Origin: Bifidobacterium aquikefiri
Lineage (GTDB): Bacteria; Actinomycetota; Actinomycetes; Actinomycetales; Bifidobacteriaceae
Reading direction: 5' to 3'
Assembly (NCBI RefSeq): GCF_002259795.1
Contig: NZ_MWXA01000003.1
Span: 1-64,000, forward strand
Length of the DNA stretch: 64,000 nucleotides
In this document: positions 19,107 through 29,287 of the stretch, in pieces
How the letters are laid out: each line of letters begins with the position of its first letter
How positions within the stretch are numbered: the first letter of the stretch is position 1
Made by a program: the position numbers and the translations under genes
Notes under the pieces: generated by a model
Database searches by the model: none
What the model saw: the letters and a program-made list of their open reading frames with translations, nothing else
Told to the model about the DNA's origin: nothing

Positions 19107-20743
19107 AACCAGAACTCATATGGCACTGGCATTGCAGTCCAGATTGGGTAGAAGAACGCTGAGACAATGGCAAGCACTATCAACACTGCGCTGACGGTGA
19201 CTCTATAGTTCACTGCGGCAACGTTCTGTCTGAGCCAATTGGCTACATAACAGATCGCAAGCACAATCCACGGCAAGATGACAATGGAGTAGAAGGTGAA
19301 TGTAGTTCGGTGCATGTACTGCGCCCATGGCAGCCATCCTCCGATGAATCCCGCAAGAATGGCGAGTATTCTCCAGTCGCCTTTCTTGATGAAGCATGCG
19401 ATGACGATGCCGACCAGCACGCTCAGTGACCCGAGCCACCAGAGGAGTGGATTTCCCAAGGAAGTGACGGCAACGACGCATTGAGACGAAGGAGAGAGCG
19501 AACATAGGCCTGGACTTCCGCTGATCTTCTCCCAATAGAAACTCGTTGGGCGTATCTGCAAGGGCCAAGTCAATGGATTCGCCATGTAGCTATGAGGCGT
19601 GTCGAGCGTGGTGTGGAAGTCCCACATCTCACGGTGATATTCGACGAATGATCGCAAGCCTTGAGGGAGCCATGTCAGGCCCTGGCCAGGATTTTCAGCT
19701 GCCCAGTTATGCAGATACGAGTCGGAATGAATGAACCAGCCCGTCCACGATGCACAATACGTGCCGATCCACAGCGGCAACATGAAGCCTGCAGCTGGCA
19801 GCGCATCTTTCCATACGCCGTGCGAGAACCAGTTGCGATACCCGATCTCTCTGCGATTCCATGCGTCCCAGAGTACTGAAATAAAGGCAAATACGGCGAA
19901 GAAATAGATGCCTGACCATTTGGTGCCTGTTGCAAGACCTAACAGGATCGCCGCGAATGCCCTCCACCATGACCATGCAATCCTGGGGCCTTTCGCGTCC
20001 AGTACGAGCCGTGTTGTTCCGCGATGCTTGCCAAAATGAATGCCGACGGGCATGAATCTGGCGTTGCGACGTTGAGAATCCTGCTCATATGCTGCTGTGA
20101 GTTTTTCGTATGCCTTATCTTTATGGATCAGCAGGCATGCGAAGGCCATGAGCACAAAGATCATGATGAAATTGTCGAGGAGTGCGGTGCGACTCATCAC
20201 GATGCCCAAGCCATCAATCGACAGCAGGAAACCCGCAAGCAGTGCAATGGGAAGATTGTGGAACATACGCAGTGCAACTCTGCAAAGTACGAGAATTGCC
20301 AGCGTTCCAACGAAGGCGGTGGCGAATCTCCACGCAAAAGAGCTAGCCGCACCTCCGAACAGTTGCAGGCCTATGGCAATCATCCATTTGCCGATGGGCG
20401 GGTGTACCACATATTCAGCCGATTGCAGCCATCCATGAGTATCACCCTGAGCGAACAGGGTATCTATTGGCGTGTTGTTGATTCCTACGGTTTTTGGCCA
20501 GTCTCTAGGCTCACCGGTCTGGAGCATCGTCCAGGCATCCTTGACGTAATATGTTTCGTCAAAGACAATGGCATGGGGTGATCCAAGGCGCACGAAGCGC
20601 AAGATTCCGCCAAAAGATGCCATCAGTATGCTTAATAGCCAGCCATAGACCGCATATGCACGCGTTCCTGCTGCGGGCAGAATGGAGTGATGCCCCTGCT
20701 CGTCAGAAGCATGTCCCCAAAAGATTTCATTTCGTAAACGCAT
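19076..20743 (-). CDS. pmt: Dolichyl-phosphate-mannose-type protein O-mannosyltransferase (Pmt)
   Basis: A GT39-type membrane glycosyltransferase of about 555 residues. It transfers mannose from polyprenyl-phosphate-mannose to Ser/Thr of exported proteins, as shown for Pmt in mycobacteria and corynebacteria. Visible marks: a first membrane segment YAVYGWLLSILMASFGGILR, the catalytic acidic motif FDETYYVKDAW in the first extracellular loop, HPPIGKWMIAIG, an internal FAAILLGLATGTKWSG segment, a TTLDTPHSYMANPLTWPL loop, and several C-terminal membrane segments. The frame also allows a GTG at 20800, but that would overlap the divergent rsmI start. The ATG at 20743 is chosen. This enzyme may modify the secreted adhesin or lipoproteins encoded nearby (inference only). 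Confidence 0.88.
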   Translation of the reverse strand: MRLRNEIFWGHASDEQGHHSILPAAGTRAYAVYGWLLSILMASFGGILRFVRLGSPHAIVFDETYYVKDAWTMLQTGEPRDWPKTVGINNTPIDTLFAQGDTHGWLQSAEYVVHPPIGKWMIAIGLQLFGGAASSFAWRFATAFVGTLAILVLCRVALRMFHNLPIALLAGFLLSIDGLGIVMSRTALLDNFIMIFVLMAFACLLIHKDKAYEKLTAAYEQDSQRRNARFMPVGIHFGKHRGTTRLVLDAKGPRIAWSWWRAFAAILLGLATGTKWSGIYFFAVFAFISVLWDAWNRREIGYRNWFSHGVWKDALPAAGFMLPLWIGTYCASWTGWFIHSDSYLHNWAAENPGQGLTWLPQGLRSFVEYHREMWDFHTTLDTPHSYMANPLTWPLQIRPTSFYWEKISGSPGLCSLSPSSQCVVAVTSLGNPLLWWLGSLSVLVGIVIACFIKKGDWRILAILAGFIGGWLPWAQYMHRTTFTFYSIVILPWIVLAICYVANWLRQNVAAVNYRVTVSAVLIVLAIVSAFFYPIWTAMPVPYEFWLAHMWLPSWI

Positions 20744-20772
20744 CAATCCTAAGAGTAGAGGATACTGGAACC

Positions 20773-21819
20773 ATGCAAACGCCCAATGTCCAATTATCAC
20801 AAGACCCAGCCCTTCAAGAGTCTGAACGCACTGAGCTAAGACCGAAGGACACGCTTATAGACAACGAATTGCCAGCAGATCCAGATAGTAGCCTGTCGAA
20901 AACAGACACTTTACAAAACGAGGGTGTGGCGGCAATTGTTCCACGTGGAACATTGGTATTGGCAGCAACTCCCATTGGCAATATGTTTGATGCTTCGCAG
21001 CGTTTGAAATTGCTTATCGAGCATGCTGACATTGTGGCGGCCGAAGATACCCGCAGATTATATGACCTGGCAAACCGTTTGCATCTCCACGTTGGCGGAT
21101 CCGTAATCTCATATCATGACCATAATGAGCGTGACAAAGCTGATGACATTCTGGATCAGGTCGAATCTGGTGCCTGCGTTCTCGTGGTTTCCGATGCTGG
21201 GATGCCAACGATTAACGATCCCGGTCTAGCGGTCGTCAGACGCGCCATCGAGCGTGGTTTGCCCGTGACCTGTGCGCCCGGTCCGAGCGCGGTGCTTGAT
21301 GCCTTGGCGCTTTCGGGACTTCCCACCGATCGATTCTGTTATGAAGGCTTTCTTCCGAGACGTCATGCTGAGCGCGTGCAGCACTTGCGGATGCTGCAGT
21401 CAGAACAGCGAACGATGGTGTTTTATGAGACCTTGCATCGGATCGCTGATTCGATTGACGATGTCATGGATGCATTCGGTCCTCATCGGCGTATGGCGTT
21501 ATGCCGAGAACTGACAAAGAACTATGAGCAGATTCGGCGGGGAACCGTAGATGAGATACGTCAATCGATCATCGACGATCCACCGAGAGGTGAGATGGTG
21601 CTCGTCATTGAGGGTGCCAGTGAGGATGAGGCGATTGCAGCAGCCCCATCAAGCTTGTCCACCGAAGATTTGGCCGTCTTGGCCATTGATCGTGCGCTTG
21701 AGGATGGCATACGAATCAAGGATGCCATTGCAGTCGTTGCGCAGGAGCACCCTCTGCCAGATGGCTCTTTGCCCAATCGTAAGAAAATCTACTCGGCAGT
21801 TCTGGAGCTCAAGTCCTGA
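20773..21819 (+). CDS. rsmI: 16S rRNA (cytidine(1402)-2'-O)-methyltransferase RsmI
   Basis: A 348-residue tetrapyrrole-methylase-fold enzyme that methylates the ribose 2'-OH of C1402 in 16S rRNA. Motifs: LVLAATPIGNMFD, AAEDTRRLYDL, SDAGMPTINDPG, a CAPGPSAVLDALALSGLP AdoMet loop, FLPRR, and FYETLHRIADSI. The first 55 residues (MQTPNVQL onward, Ser/Asp/Glu-rich) are an extension before the conserved core, so the real start may be later. The ATG at 20773 is preferred because it avoids a large overlap with pmt and has a GAGG upstream. The C-terminus is a small helical HTH-like RsmI domain. The last 31 bp overlap the end of the convergent gene at 21789. Confidence 0.92.
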   Translation: MQTPNVQLSQDPALQESERTELRPKDTLIDNELPADPDSSLSKTDTLQNEGVAAIVPRGTLVLAATPIGNMFDASQRLKLLIEHADIVAAEDTRRLYDLANRLHLHVGGSVISYHDHNERDKADDILDQVESGACVLVVSDAGMPTINDPGLAVVRRAIERGLPVTCAPGPSAVLDALALSGLPTDRFCYEGFLPRRHAERVQHLRMLQSEQRTMVFYETLHRIADSIDDVMDAFGPHRRMALCRELTKNYEQIRRGTVDEIRQSIIDDPPRGEMVLVIEGASEDEAIAAAPSSLSTEDLAVLAIDRALEDGIRIKDAIAVVAQEHPLPDGSLPNRKKIYSAVLELKS

Positions 21820-22181
21820 GCCATGGATTCAAGCGAGTCCAATAGAATTCGCATGCAACGTGTTACCCCTGGACCTCCAGATTGGGCAATGTATTCGAGC
21901 AAATCGGCGGTGGCAAAAGGATTGGCAATGATATAACGCCGCAACTCTGGTTGTTCACGGGCAAGCGTCCAAAGTGTGCTGAGCGGGGTATAGGGATCGC
22001 AGGCAGTCAGTGGTGTACGCGGCAGTGGCGGCTTGGGAGGCTGTAAACTCGGTGCTGCGCCCGTTGCGGACGTGTTCGTGTTTTCCCGTATTGTCAAAAA
22101 CCGTGTATTGCTTGTCCGGTGATGTGCCGTGATGGAATGAGCGGAGTGTCTGCCTCGATGCTGACCGATGCGCTTGGCCAT
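21789..22181 (-). CDS. Small protein with leucine-rich-repeat-variant-like C-terminus, 130 aa
   Basis: The conserved-looking part is the C-terminus, PELRRYIIANPFATADLLEYIAQSGGPGVTRCMRILLDS. It resembles the variant leucine-rich repeat (LRV) units found in many bifidobacterial proteins of unknown role. The N-terminal half is Pro/Thr/Ser-rich and poorly ordered. The frame is open back to 22340, but the ATG at 22181 is chosen because it follows the upstream stop by one base (TGA-C-ATG), which suggests translational coupling. The 3' end overlaps rsmI by 31 bp on the opposite strand. Function is unknown. Confidence 0.5.
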   Translation of the reverse strand: MAKRIGQHRGRHSAHSITAHHRTSNTRFLTIRENTNTSATGAAPSLQPPKPPLPRTPLTACDPYTPLSTLWTLAREQPELRRYIIANPFATADLLEYIAQSGGPGVTRCMRILLDSLESMAQDLSSRTAE

Positions 22182-22182
22182 G

Positions 22183-22971
22183 TCACTCGGAATCGAATAG
22201 GGATGACTGGTGCCTTCTGATCTTGCGGGCACCATGTTGTTGTTGAGCCCTGTCATCTGGTGCTGTGAGAGTGTCTGGCAAAGCTGAATTTCCGGTACAT
22301 TGCTCTTGCTGGACATGAGTGTGTGGAGGATCCATGTCAAATTGAGAGATGCGTTTTCTCAAATCCTGAGACCCTGATACAAGCACGATCATTCTCAAAA
22401 CTTCCAAGCCTTTGGCATGTCCCGGCCACCGCTGATTCTTCATGAGCAGATCCATGCATTCCTCTGGCTTGACATCATAAAGTTCTAGCATGCTGGTGAT
22501 GCTCGCTACGGATTCGTTGAAGGATTCCCTCTCATCTTCGTTGCATGCGAGATCGCAGGCGGTGCGTGTTGGTGAGGTGAGCAACAGTGAGCCTATCTGA
22601 ATCATATGGTCAGCTTCGATACGCCTGTTATGAACACGAATAAGATGGCCATGAACTGCAGCCCGGTAATGCGATTGCGAAATGATGTCGATAGTCCCTG
22701 GGAACGCGCCACCTGCCCAGATCCATCGTGCCAGATATGCGCATGCCGCCGCTCCAATCGGGACCAGACGTGCAGCGATGGTGCCTCGCCCGAATAAGGT
22801 TTGTGTGTCTGCATTAGAGAAGCAATTGCTTGAATCGAGAGCCACTACAATGTCGAGGGAATCCAGATATTGCATGCTGAGTGGTCCAGGAAGTCTCGCG
22901 ATATTGATGAATGTGTCTGGCTGCCGAGAATATGCGGTTTGTCGCAGTGATTGCTGTTGTGTAACTTTCAT
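22183..22971 (-). CDS. AbiEi-like DNA-binding/antitoxin-type protein, tentative, 262 aa
   Basis: The middle of the protein (VHGHLIRVHNRRIEADH...LLTSPTRTACDLACN) resembles the C-terminal domain of AbiEi-family proteins, in which a ribosome- or promoter-linked repressor acts as a type IV antitoxin. No AbiEii nucleotidyltransferase toxin lies beside it, so a toxin-antitoxin role is not supported here. Bifidobacteria carry many orphan proteins of this kind. The C-terminal 50 residues are polar and rich in Gln, His and Arg. The ATG at 22971 has no clear ribosome binding site. It forms an operon with the LRV-like gene at 21789. Confidence 0.5.
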   Translation of the reverse strand: MKVTQQQSLRQTAYSRQPDTFINIARLPGPLSMQYLDSLDIVVALDSSNCFSNADTQTLFGRGTIAARLVPIGAAACAYLARWIWAGGAFPGTIDIISQSHYRAAVHGHLIRVHNRRIEADHMIQIGSLLLTSPTRTACDLACNEDERESFNESVASITSMLELYDVKPEECMDLLMKNQRWPGHAKGLEVLRMIVLVSGSQDLRKRISQFDMDPPHTHVQQEQCTGNSALPDTLTAPDDRAQQQHGARKIRRHQSSLFDSE

Positions 22972-23122
22972 GTCAAGAAACTACTTGAAATGATTCTTGT
23001 GTTGGGCCATGAGGGTGAGATAGGTGTAGTTGTGGATATTTGAACTATCCGGTAATGAATGTGGATAAGCTGGTGAAAAAATATCGGCTTCCTGTCCGCG
23101 CCGACACCAATAATCATGGATT

Positions 23123-25000
23123 ATGAGTCATATCCTTGTTTCGGTCGCTTGGCCGTATGCTAATGGTCCGCGTCACATTGGTCATGTTGCTGGTTTTGGA
23201 GTGCCATCCGACGTGTATGCACGCTATGAACGCATGAAGGGCAACGACGTATTGATGGTTTCGGGCACCGATGAGCACGGAACTCCTATTCTGGTGCAGG
23301 CCGAAGCTGAGGGCGTGAGTGCGCAGGAACTCGCGGACCGGTATAGCCGTGTCATTTCAAAGGACCTGTGCGACTTGGGCTTGAGCTATGACCTGTTTAC
23401 CAGAACCACAACTGGCAACCACGAACATGTCGTACAGAACATGTTTGAACAGTGCCTGAAAAACGGATACATATATAAAGGTACGCAGAAGGTTGCCATC
23501 TCTCCATCAACAGGACGCACGCTTCCAGACCGCTATATCGAGGGGACGTGCCCGATTTGTGGCGCTTCAGGTGCTCGCGGCGATCAGTGCGATAATTGCG
23601 GCAACGAACTCGATCCTGATGAGCTGATTGACCCGGTATCGAAGATCAACGGAGAGACACCAATTTTCAAGGAGACAGAGCACTTCTTCCTTGATCTCCC
23701 TGCATTGGCTAATGCAAATCTTGCTTGGTTGAAGACTCGTCAGGGTTGGAGAACCAATGTCATCAACTTCTCGATCGGTCTGTTCAAAGAGGTCAAACCG
23801 CGTGCTATCACGCGAGATATTGATTGGGGTATTCCCATTCCCGTCGATGGATGGATTGATAATCCGAACAAGCGCCTGTATGTGTGGTTCGATGCCGTAA
23901 TTGGCTACCTTTCGGCTTCCATCGAGTGGGCACGCCGTCAAGGAGACCCTGACGCCTGGCGCGCATGGTGGAACGATCCAGAAGCCCTTGGTTATTACTT
24001 TATGGGGAAGGACAACATCACCTTCCACTCGCAGATCTGGCCTTCAGAGCTCCTGGCTTATGACGGTGAAGGTTCGAAGGGCGGCGAAGCGGGAGACTTC
24101 GGCAAGCTGAATCTGCCGCAAGAGGTCGTGGCGAGCGAATTCCTTTCCATGGAAGGGAAGAAGTTCAGCTCATCAAGGGGCATCGTCATTTATGTGAAGG
24201 ATATTCTTGCGCGCTATCAGGTCGACGCTGTCCGCTACTACATTTCCATCGCTGGTCCCGAGACTTCGGATGCAGATTTCACTTGGGCTGAGTTTGTTCG
24301 CCACAACAACGAAGAACTTGCTTCGAGCTGGGGAAATCTGGTCAATCGTGTGGCAAACTTGCTGTTCAAGCATTTTGGTGCAATACCACATGTTGAGGAA
24401 TCAAGTCTGAGAGCTGAAGATAAGAGACTGCTTGATGAAAGTGCCAAGGCCTTCGACACGGTCGGTGATTTTATCGAGCATCATCGTCAGAAGGCTGCCT
24501 TGGGTGAGACCATGCGACTTGTTGGGGAAGTCAACAAATATATTTCTGCTGAAGAACCATGGAAAATCAAGGACGATGAGGATCGCGTCGCGGTGATTCT
24601 GCATACTGCCGCTCAGGTTGTTTGCGATGCCAATGTGATGCTTGCGCCATTCCTTCCTCATTCTGCGCAGAAGGTCTACGAGACCATGGGGGGTAAGGGA
24701 ACGTTCTCTCCACTGCCGCATTTGGAACAGGTGCGCGATCTGGACAAGCCAGATTTCGAGTACCAGATCATTACCGGTACCTACAAGCTTGGCGTGAATG
24801 TACATCCTTGGAAGCGTGGACCACTTGTTGACGGCACGCATATCGCAAAGCCAACGCCAATATTCCAGAAGATTCCAAAAGAGGCAGTTCAAGAGGAACT
24901 TGACCGTTTCCAGACTGCTTTGGACGCTCGTCGTCAGAAGGAAGCCGACCGACTGGCAAATGCTAAGGCAGAATTGGCGAAAGAAAGGCAAGAAAAGTAA
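23123..25000 (+). CDS. metG: Methionyl-tRNA synthetase
   Basis: A 625-residue class I aminoacyl-tRNA synthetase that attaches methionine to tRNA-Met and initiator tRNA. The N-terminal Rossmann fold carries HIGH at residues 18-21. A four-Cys zinc knuckle (CPIC...CDNC) lies near 143-160. The KMSKS equivalent is KFSSS near 347, followed by the anticodon-binding helical domain. The C-terminus is charged and lacks an obvious Trbp111-like tRNA-binding domain. An in-frame stop lies just upstream, so the start at 23123 is firm, yet no Shine-Dalgarno is visible there. The gene stands alone between two operons. Confidence 0.97.
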   Translation: MSHILVSVAWPYANGPRHIGHVAGFGVPSDVYARYERMKGNDVLMVSGTDEHGTPILVQAEAEGVSAQELADRYSRVISKDLCDLGLSYDLFTRTTTGNHEHVVQNMFEQCLKNGYIYKGTQKVAISPSTGRTLPDRYIEGTCPICGASGARGDQCDNCGNELDPDELIDPVSKINGETPIFKETEHFFLDLPALANANLAWLKTRQGWRTNVINFSIGLFKEVKPRAITRDIDWGIPIPVDGWIDNPNKRLYVWFDAVIGYLSASIEWARRQGDPDAWRAWWNDPEALGYYFMGKDNITFHSQIWPSELLAYDGEGSKGGEAGDFGKLNLPQEVVASEFLSMEGKKFSSSRGIVIYVKDILARYQVDAVRYYISIAGPETSDADFTWAEFVRHNNEELASSWGNLVNRVANLLFKHFGAIPHVEESSLRAEDKRLLDESAKAFDTVGDFIEHHRQKAALGETMRLVGEVNKYISAEEPWKIKDDEDRVAVILHTAAQVVCDANVMLAPFLPHSAQKVYETMGGKGTFSPLPHLEQVRDLDKPDFEYQIITGTYKLGVNVHPWKRGPLVDGTHIAKPTPIFQKIPKEAVQEELDRFQTALDARRQKEADRLANAKAELAKERQEK

Positions 25001-25357
25001 CATTTGGGGCACGTGAAGCGATAGGAAACATTGTGCGGGAGCTGCAACCTAACGGTGTCTGGCCAATATCGAGTTTTGTGGCAATTCTAAAGTATGCATC
25101 GCCAAAATCATTCCGTCACAAAGCCGACACACGATTTTCAGAGAACTTTGAGGAAAGCACATCATCTCGTCAAGGATTGGCTGGTTATATAAAAGATGTC
25201 AGCAGATGGTAGCGCTGATGAGATTCCCAGCCGAATCCCATAACTGAATCCCTTCTTCTCTCTTCTCTAATCCCGACGGTTCCCCCCGTCGGGTTTCTTC
25301 TTTTCTGGACTGGTTCACCCCTGGTTTCGCACAAGCGCAGTCGACACCCCACGCACA
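25001..25357. other. Intergenic region between metG and tatD
   Basis: A 357-bp gap with no credible gene. It contains a sequence beginning at about 25065 (AATATCGAGTTTTGTGGC) that matches one arm of the palindromes at 36336 and 31951, here without its partner arm, and a strong terminator at 25272-25304. Confidence 0.5.
25272..25304 (+). terminator. Rho-independent terminator, probably of metG
   Basis: The perfect stem CCCGACGG (25272-25279) / CCGTCGGG (25286-25293) with a short loop is followed by a T-rich tail TTTCTTCTTTT. It lies 270 bp after metG and before tatD. Confidence 0.85.
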
Positions 25358-26323
25358 ATGGAGGGTATGAGCAAACACCATCGCAATCGCAGTTGGGCAC
25401 CGGCACCACAGCCGCTACCGGCAGATGCGTATGTCATTGATGACCATACGCATGTCGCATCCGTGGTGCCATTCGCCCGTGAGATGAACCGTCAGGCGCA
25501 GGAGCGCGGTCAAGCGGATGTCCCTGTATTTTCCATTGATGAACTTCTGAACAAGGCCAAGGCATCCGGAGTGGAGGGCATCATCGATGTCGGTTGTGAA
25601 CTTCCTCATCTGCAGACAGCCCTCGATATGGCTTTGCAATATCCACAATCGGTTCATGCTGCGGTTGCGATTCACCCCAACGAGGCCGTCCTTCACGGTC
25701 ATCGCGGTGTTCAGGGTCCTGACGGATTGCCGGTGCAATATAAACCTTGGCACGATACAAGCTTCGAGGATGCTTTTGCCAAGGTAGCAGAACTTGCAGA
25801 AGCATATCCGAAGCAGGTTGTCGCCATAGGGGAGACGGGCATGGATCTGTTCAGAACCGGTCAGGGTGCTGTCACAATCCAGCGCGAAGCCTTCCGTGCC
25901 CATATCGCACTCGCCAAGGAATTGAACCTACCACTGCAGATCCATGATCGTGACGCCCATCGGGAAGTGATAGAAACCCTACTCAACGATGGCGCGCCTG
26001 AAAGAACAGTATTCCATTCATATTCTGGCGATGCGCATATGGCCGAAATCGCAAAGGAACATGGCTGGTATTTGAGCTTCTCTGGAACCGTGTCGTACAA
26101 GGGCAACGACGGCATTCGAGAGTCGTTGAGAATTGTAGGTTTGGATCATGCCATGGTCGAAACTGATGCGCCATATCTTTCTCCGATGCCTTATCGTGGA
26201 CGAACCAATGCGCCATATATGATTCCCTATACTTTGGCAGCCATGGCCGATGCCGTAGCCATGCCCGTTGCAGCAGTTGCGCGAGCCACGCGAGCAACAA
26301 CGCGAAGGGTCTATGGTATCTGA
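25358..26323 (+). CDS. tatD: TatD-family metal-dependent hydrolase/DNase
   Basis: A 321-residue TIM-barrel hydrolase. The metal-binding motifs of the family are present: HTH near residue 31, GETGMD, IHDRDAH (HxRDA type), FHSYSGD and ETDAPYLSP near the C-terminus. TatD proteins are 3'-5' exonucleases or deoxyribonucleases linked to DNA repair and quality control. Two ATG codons compete. The one at 25358 has no ribosome binding site, while the one at 25367 has GGAGGG only one base before it, which is too close. Either gives the same mature core. The long loop between the first two motifs (VVPFAREMNRQAQERGQADV) is typical of bifidobacterial copies. Confidence 0.9.
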   Translation: MEGMSKHHRNRSWAPAPQPLPADAYVIDDHTHVASVVPFAREMNRQAQERGQADVPVFSIDELLNKAKASGVEGIIDVGCELPHLQTALDMALQYPQSVHAAVAIHPNEAVLHGHRGVQGPDGLPVQYKPWHDTSFEDAFAKVAELAEAYPKQVVAIGETGMDLFRTGQGAVTIQREAFRAHIALAKELNLPLQIHDRDAHREVIETLLNDGAPERTVFHSYSGDAHMAEIAKEHGWYLSFSGTVSYKGNDGIRESLRIVGLDHAMVETDAPYLSPMPYRGRTNAPYMIPYTLAAMADAVAMPVAAVARATRATTRRVYGI

Positions 26324-26561
26324 AGTCTATCGCCCCAAGGCAGTGACCGGTTGCAGTGCATGGCAGTACGATGTCATGTCACGATTGCTTGGTCTGCGAG
26401 TAACGGCCGTCAGTATCTCACTGCCGTACACCATTCATTTCCTATTTTTCAATACAGGCGAAGCGTGAAAGTTCAGTATGGATATGAAAGGTGCTAACGT
26501 GTAACGGACGCGTAATTAACTCGTGAGGCAGCCTTACCAACCGACTGCCATTGGAGGGTGT

Positions 26562-29093
26562 ATGGCTGGAACGCAGCATGATTCATCTGCTGAAAACATC
26601 GGCTTGAATGGTGATAACAACAACTCCCATGACAGGGCTGACAGCATTGATGGCAACACTTCGGAGGATCATAGTCCAAACCCACACAATTCGGACTCAC
26701 ATGGTTCGAAAGGGCATGATTCACACAATATGAAATCCGAATCGGCAAAGGATGATTCAGCCCGCTCGGATGAACCGGATTTCGCCGAAGACACAGCGGT
26801 TACTCAAATCATCAGAAAACAGGACATTGAAGATGAAGCCACGGAGAAACCAAACGCAGAAGAGAAGATTTCGCACGATGTGATTCCTGAATCGATTCTT
26901 CCCTCAGAGAGCATCACGAAGGCTCCCAAGGTTTCCAAGCAAGGCAGAACCCGTGAAGAGAAAGCGGCAATGAAACGCGCCCGCAAGGAGGCAATGCGTG
27001 AAGCGACACTTCTCGCGAAGAAGCCTCATGGACCGTTTGGACGTCTGATTCGCAAGGCCAGACAGTCGCCGGATAAGATCACCTTTGGCATGGCTATCGT
27101 TGCCTTGGGCGTTGTCTACGGCGATATTGGCACCTCGCCACTCTATATGGCCCAGACATTCCTTGCAGGCCAAGGCGGACTCGAGAACACGAATAGACCA
27201 GCCGTACTCGGCATGCTCTCCCTTGTATTCTGGTCGATTACGCTGATTACCACAGTGAAATACGTCATGATTGCCATGCGCATTGACAACAAGGGCGAAG
27301 GTGGCATCTTCGCACTCTATAGCCTGGTTAGACGCCATGCTCGGTGGCTGGTCATTCCTGCAATGCTCGGTGGAGCGGCCTTCCTCGCCGACTCGGTTCT
27401 TACTCCGGCAGTCTCGATTTCCTCCGCAGTCGAGGGTCTGAAGACACTGCCCATGCTCAACTCGGTATTCAGTGACAACGAGAATCTCACCCTGATGATC
27501 ACGGTGGTCGTGATTCTGGTGCTGTTCTCGGTGCAGTCGCGCGGAACGGAGCGCATTGGCAAGGTTTTCGGCATCACCGTCATGGTATGGTTCGGATTCC
27601 TTGCCATCGCCGGCGTGCTCAATCTCAACAATGACTGGTCGGTGTTCGCGGCGCTCAACCCCTGGTATGGCATTCAATTCCTGTTCAGCCACAACAATGT
27701 TGCAGGCCTTGCCATCATGGGGACGGTATTCCTTTCGACAACCGGTGCCGAGGCACTGTATTCGGACATGGGACACGTTGGCCGTGGCAATATCTATGCC
27801 ACATGGCCATTCATCAAGGTTGCTCTGGTATTGAACTACTTCGGTCAGGGTGCCTGGATGCTGCGCAACCAGAACAATAGGGAATTGCATGGTGTCACGA
27901 ATCTGAATCCGTTCTTCCAGATGCTCAATCCGAGCGTGCGCTATGCCGCGGTCGTGCTTTCCGTCGCTGCAGGTGTCATCGCCTCGCAGGCATTGATAAC
28001 CGGTGCATCCACGATGGTTTCGGAGGCAACCGGCCTGAATTGGATGCCGCATTTGCAGGTTCGCTATCCAGCCAGAACCCGTGGGCAGCTATACATTCCT
28101 GTCGTCAACCTGGTGCTGTGCAGTGCAACCTTGATAGTTCTTGCGCTGTTCAGAGACTCCGAACATATTGCCGCAGCCTATGGTCTGGCACTCAATATCA
28201 CGATGATCACGACCACCGTGCTGCTCACCGTCTATATCTGGTTCAAGGGCAAGCATGTGCTGGCGATTATCTTTACGGTCGTGTTCCTTGCCATTGAGAC
28301 ATTGTTCTTCCTTGCTTCGATGTCAAAGTTCCTGCACGGTGGCTGGTTCACCATGCTGCTCACGATTGCCATTCTCTTTGTCATGTACACCTGGGACGAA
28401 GGCACACGCGTAGAGCGTTCACAACGCAGGCATATGAATCCGAAGGAATTTCTTCCTGCGCTGGATATGTTGCATAAAGACTTCAGAATTCCTTATTTTG
28501 CTGACAATCTGGTCTATCTGACATCCGATGCCGAGATGGGGCGTCTGGATACCGACATATTCTTCTCAATCTTTGCAGATCATCCGAAGCGGGCCCGCGC
28601 ATGGTGGTCGGTGTCTGTGCAGACCACCGACGATCCGTTCACGCGTGAATACTCGGTAGAGAACTTTGACACGAACTATATGTATCGCGTCAGAATACGC
28701 CTTGGTTTCAAGGTGGATCCCAACGTTGCCACATATCTGCATCAGATCATGCATGAGCTGATTGATAGTGGGGAACTTCCCAAGCAGACTTCGCTCTATC
28801 CCAAGGTTGATGAGGATCCGCAGATTGGAACCATTAAATACGTGCTGGTGCATAAGGCACTTATGCCAGAGTCGAAGATCACGACGCGTGGTGCTATATC
28901 ACTGGAAGTCAAGTATGCTATCAGACATGTCGCTGGATCGCCTGTGAAATGGTTCGGTCTGGCTCCATACAATCCATTGGTTGAAGTTCAACCACTCTTT
29001 GTATCGACTCGTCCGGTCCCTCGTCTGAAACGCATTGCCTTGCGTCGTTCGCGACATCATTCGAGCACGATTCGGCGGATGCCCAAGGAATAA
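26562..29093 (+). CDS. kup: Kup-type potassium uptake permease with long polar N-terminus
   Basis: An 843-residue K+/H+ symporter-like protein. The Kup signature GVVYGDIGTSPLYM begins near residue 185 at the first of about twelve membrane segments, followed by YVMIAMRIDNKGEGGIFALYSL, TTGAEALYSDMGH and a C-terminal soluble domain of about 200 residues. Residues 1-165 are an unusual hydrophilic extension, first rich in Asn, Asp, His and Ser and then in Lys and Arg, that most Kup proteins lack. It is probably cytosolic and perhaps regulatory. The C-terminus ends in a basic Arg/His-rich tail. The ATG at 26562 is preferred over a GTG at 26523 because GGAGGG lies 3 bases upstream. No obvious c-di-AMP riboswitch was recognised before it. 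Confidence 0.93.
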   Translation: MAGTQHDSSAENIGLNGDNNNSHDRADSIDGNTSEDHSPNPHNSDSHGSKGHDSHNMKSESAKDDSARSDEPDFAEDTAVTQIIRKQDIEDEATEKPNAEEKISHDVIPESILPSESITKAPKVSKQGRTREEKAAMKRARKEAMREATLLAKKPHGPFGRLIRKARQSPDKITFGMAIVALGVVYGDIGTSPLYMAQTFLAGQGGLENTNRPAVLGMLSLVFWSITLITTVKYVMIAMRIDNKGEGGIFALYSLVRRHARWLVIPAMLGGAAFLADSVLTPAVSISSAVEGLKTLPMLNSVFSDNENLTLMITVVVILVLFSVQSRGTERIGKVFGITVMVWFGFLAIAGVLNLNNDWSVFAALNPWYGIQFLFSHNNVAGLAIMGTVFLSTTGAEALYSDMGHVGRGNIYATWPFIKVALVLNYFGQGAWMLRNQNNRELHGVTNLNPFFQMLNPSVRYAAVVLSVAAGVIASQALITGASTMVSEATGLNWMPHLQVRYPARTRGQLYIPVVNLVLCSATLIVLALFRDSEHIAAAYGLALNITMITTTVLLTVYIWFKGKHVLAIIFTVVFLAIETLFFLASMSKFLHGGWFTMLLTIAILFVMYTWDEGTRVERSQRRHMNPKEFLPALDMLHKDFRIPYFADNLVYLTSDAEMGRLDTDIFFSIFADHPKRARAWWSVSVQTTDDPFTREYSVENFDTNYMYRVRIRLGFKVDPNVATYLHQIMHELIDSGELPKQTSLYPKVDEDPQIGTIKYVLVHKALMPESKITTRGAISLEVKYAIRHVAGSPVKWFGLAPYNPLVEVQPLFVSTRPVPRLKRIALRRSRHHSSTIRRMPKE

Positions 29094-29287
29094 TTGCAAC
29101 GAACACGATTCGAAGCTGTCATCAATGCCGGTTGTCTATCTTCAGCTGTGAGACCTTTTACACAGTTAACTCAAACAACTGGCATAATGTACAACATCGG
29201 TGACCATTTATGCCGAGTGCCCGACGCAGTGAGCATGTGCCATTGCGGAAAGGCTCTCGGCTTTTACATTTAGGTGCAATGCGTATT

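Noticed and set aside
22183-22971. Type IV toxin-antitoxin pair
   Set aside because: Only an AbiEi-like protein is present. The partner gene looks like an LRV protein, not an AbiEii nucleotidyltransferase.
26324-26561. Possible c-di-AMP or other riboswitch before kup
   Set aside because: No conserved ydaO-type core could be read in these 238 bases; only scattered short inverted words are present.
26904-28052. Open frame of 382 codons on the minus strand inside kup
   Set aside because: Composition is that of an antisense shadow, rich in Arg, His and Glu, without a ribosome site. Kup on the plus strand has all family motifs.
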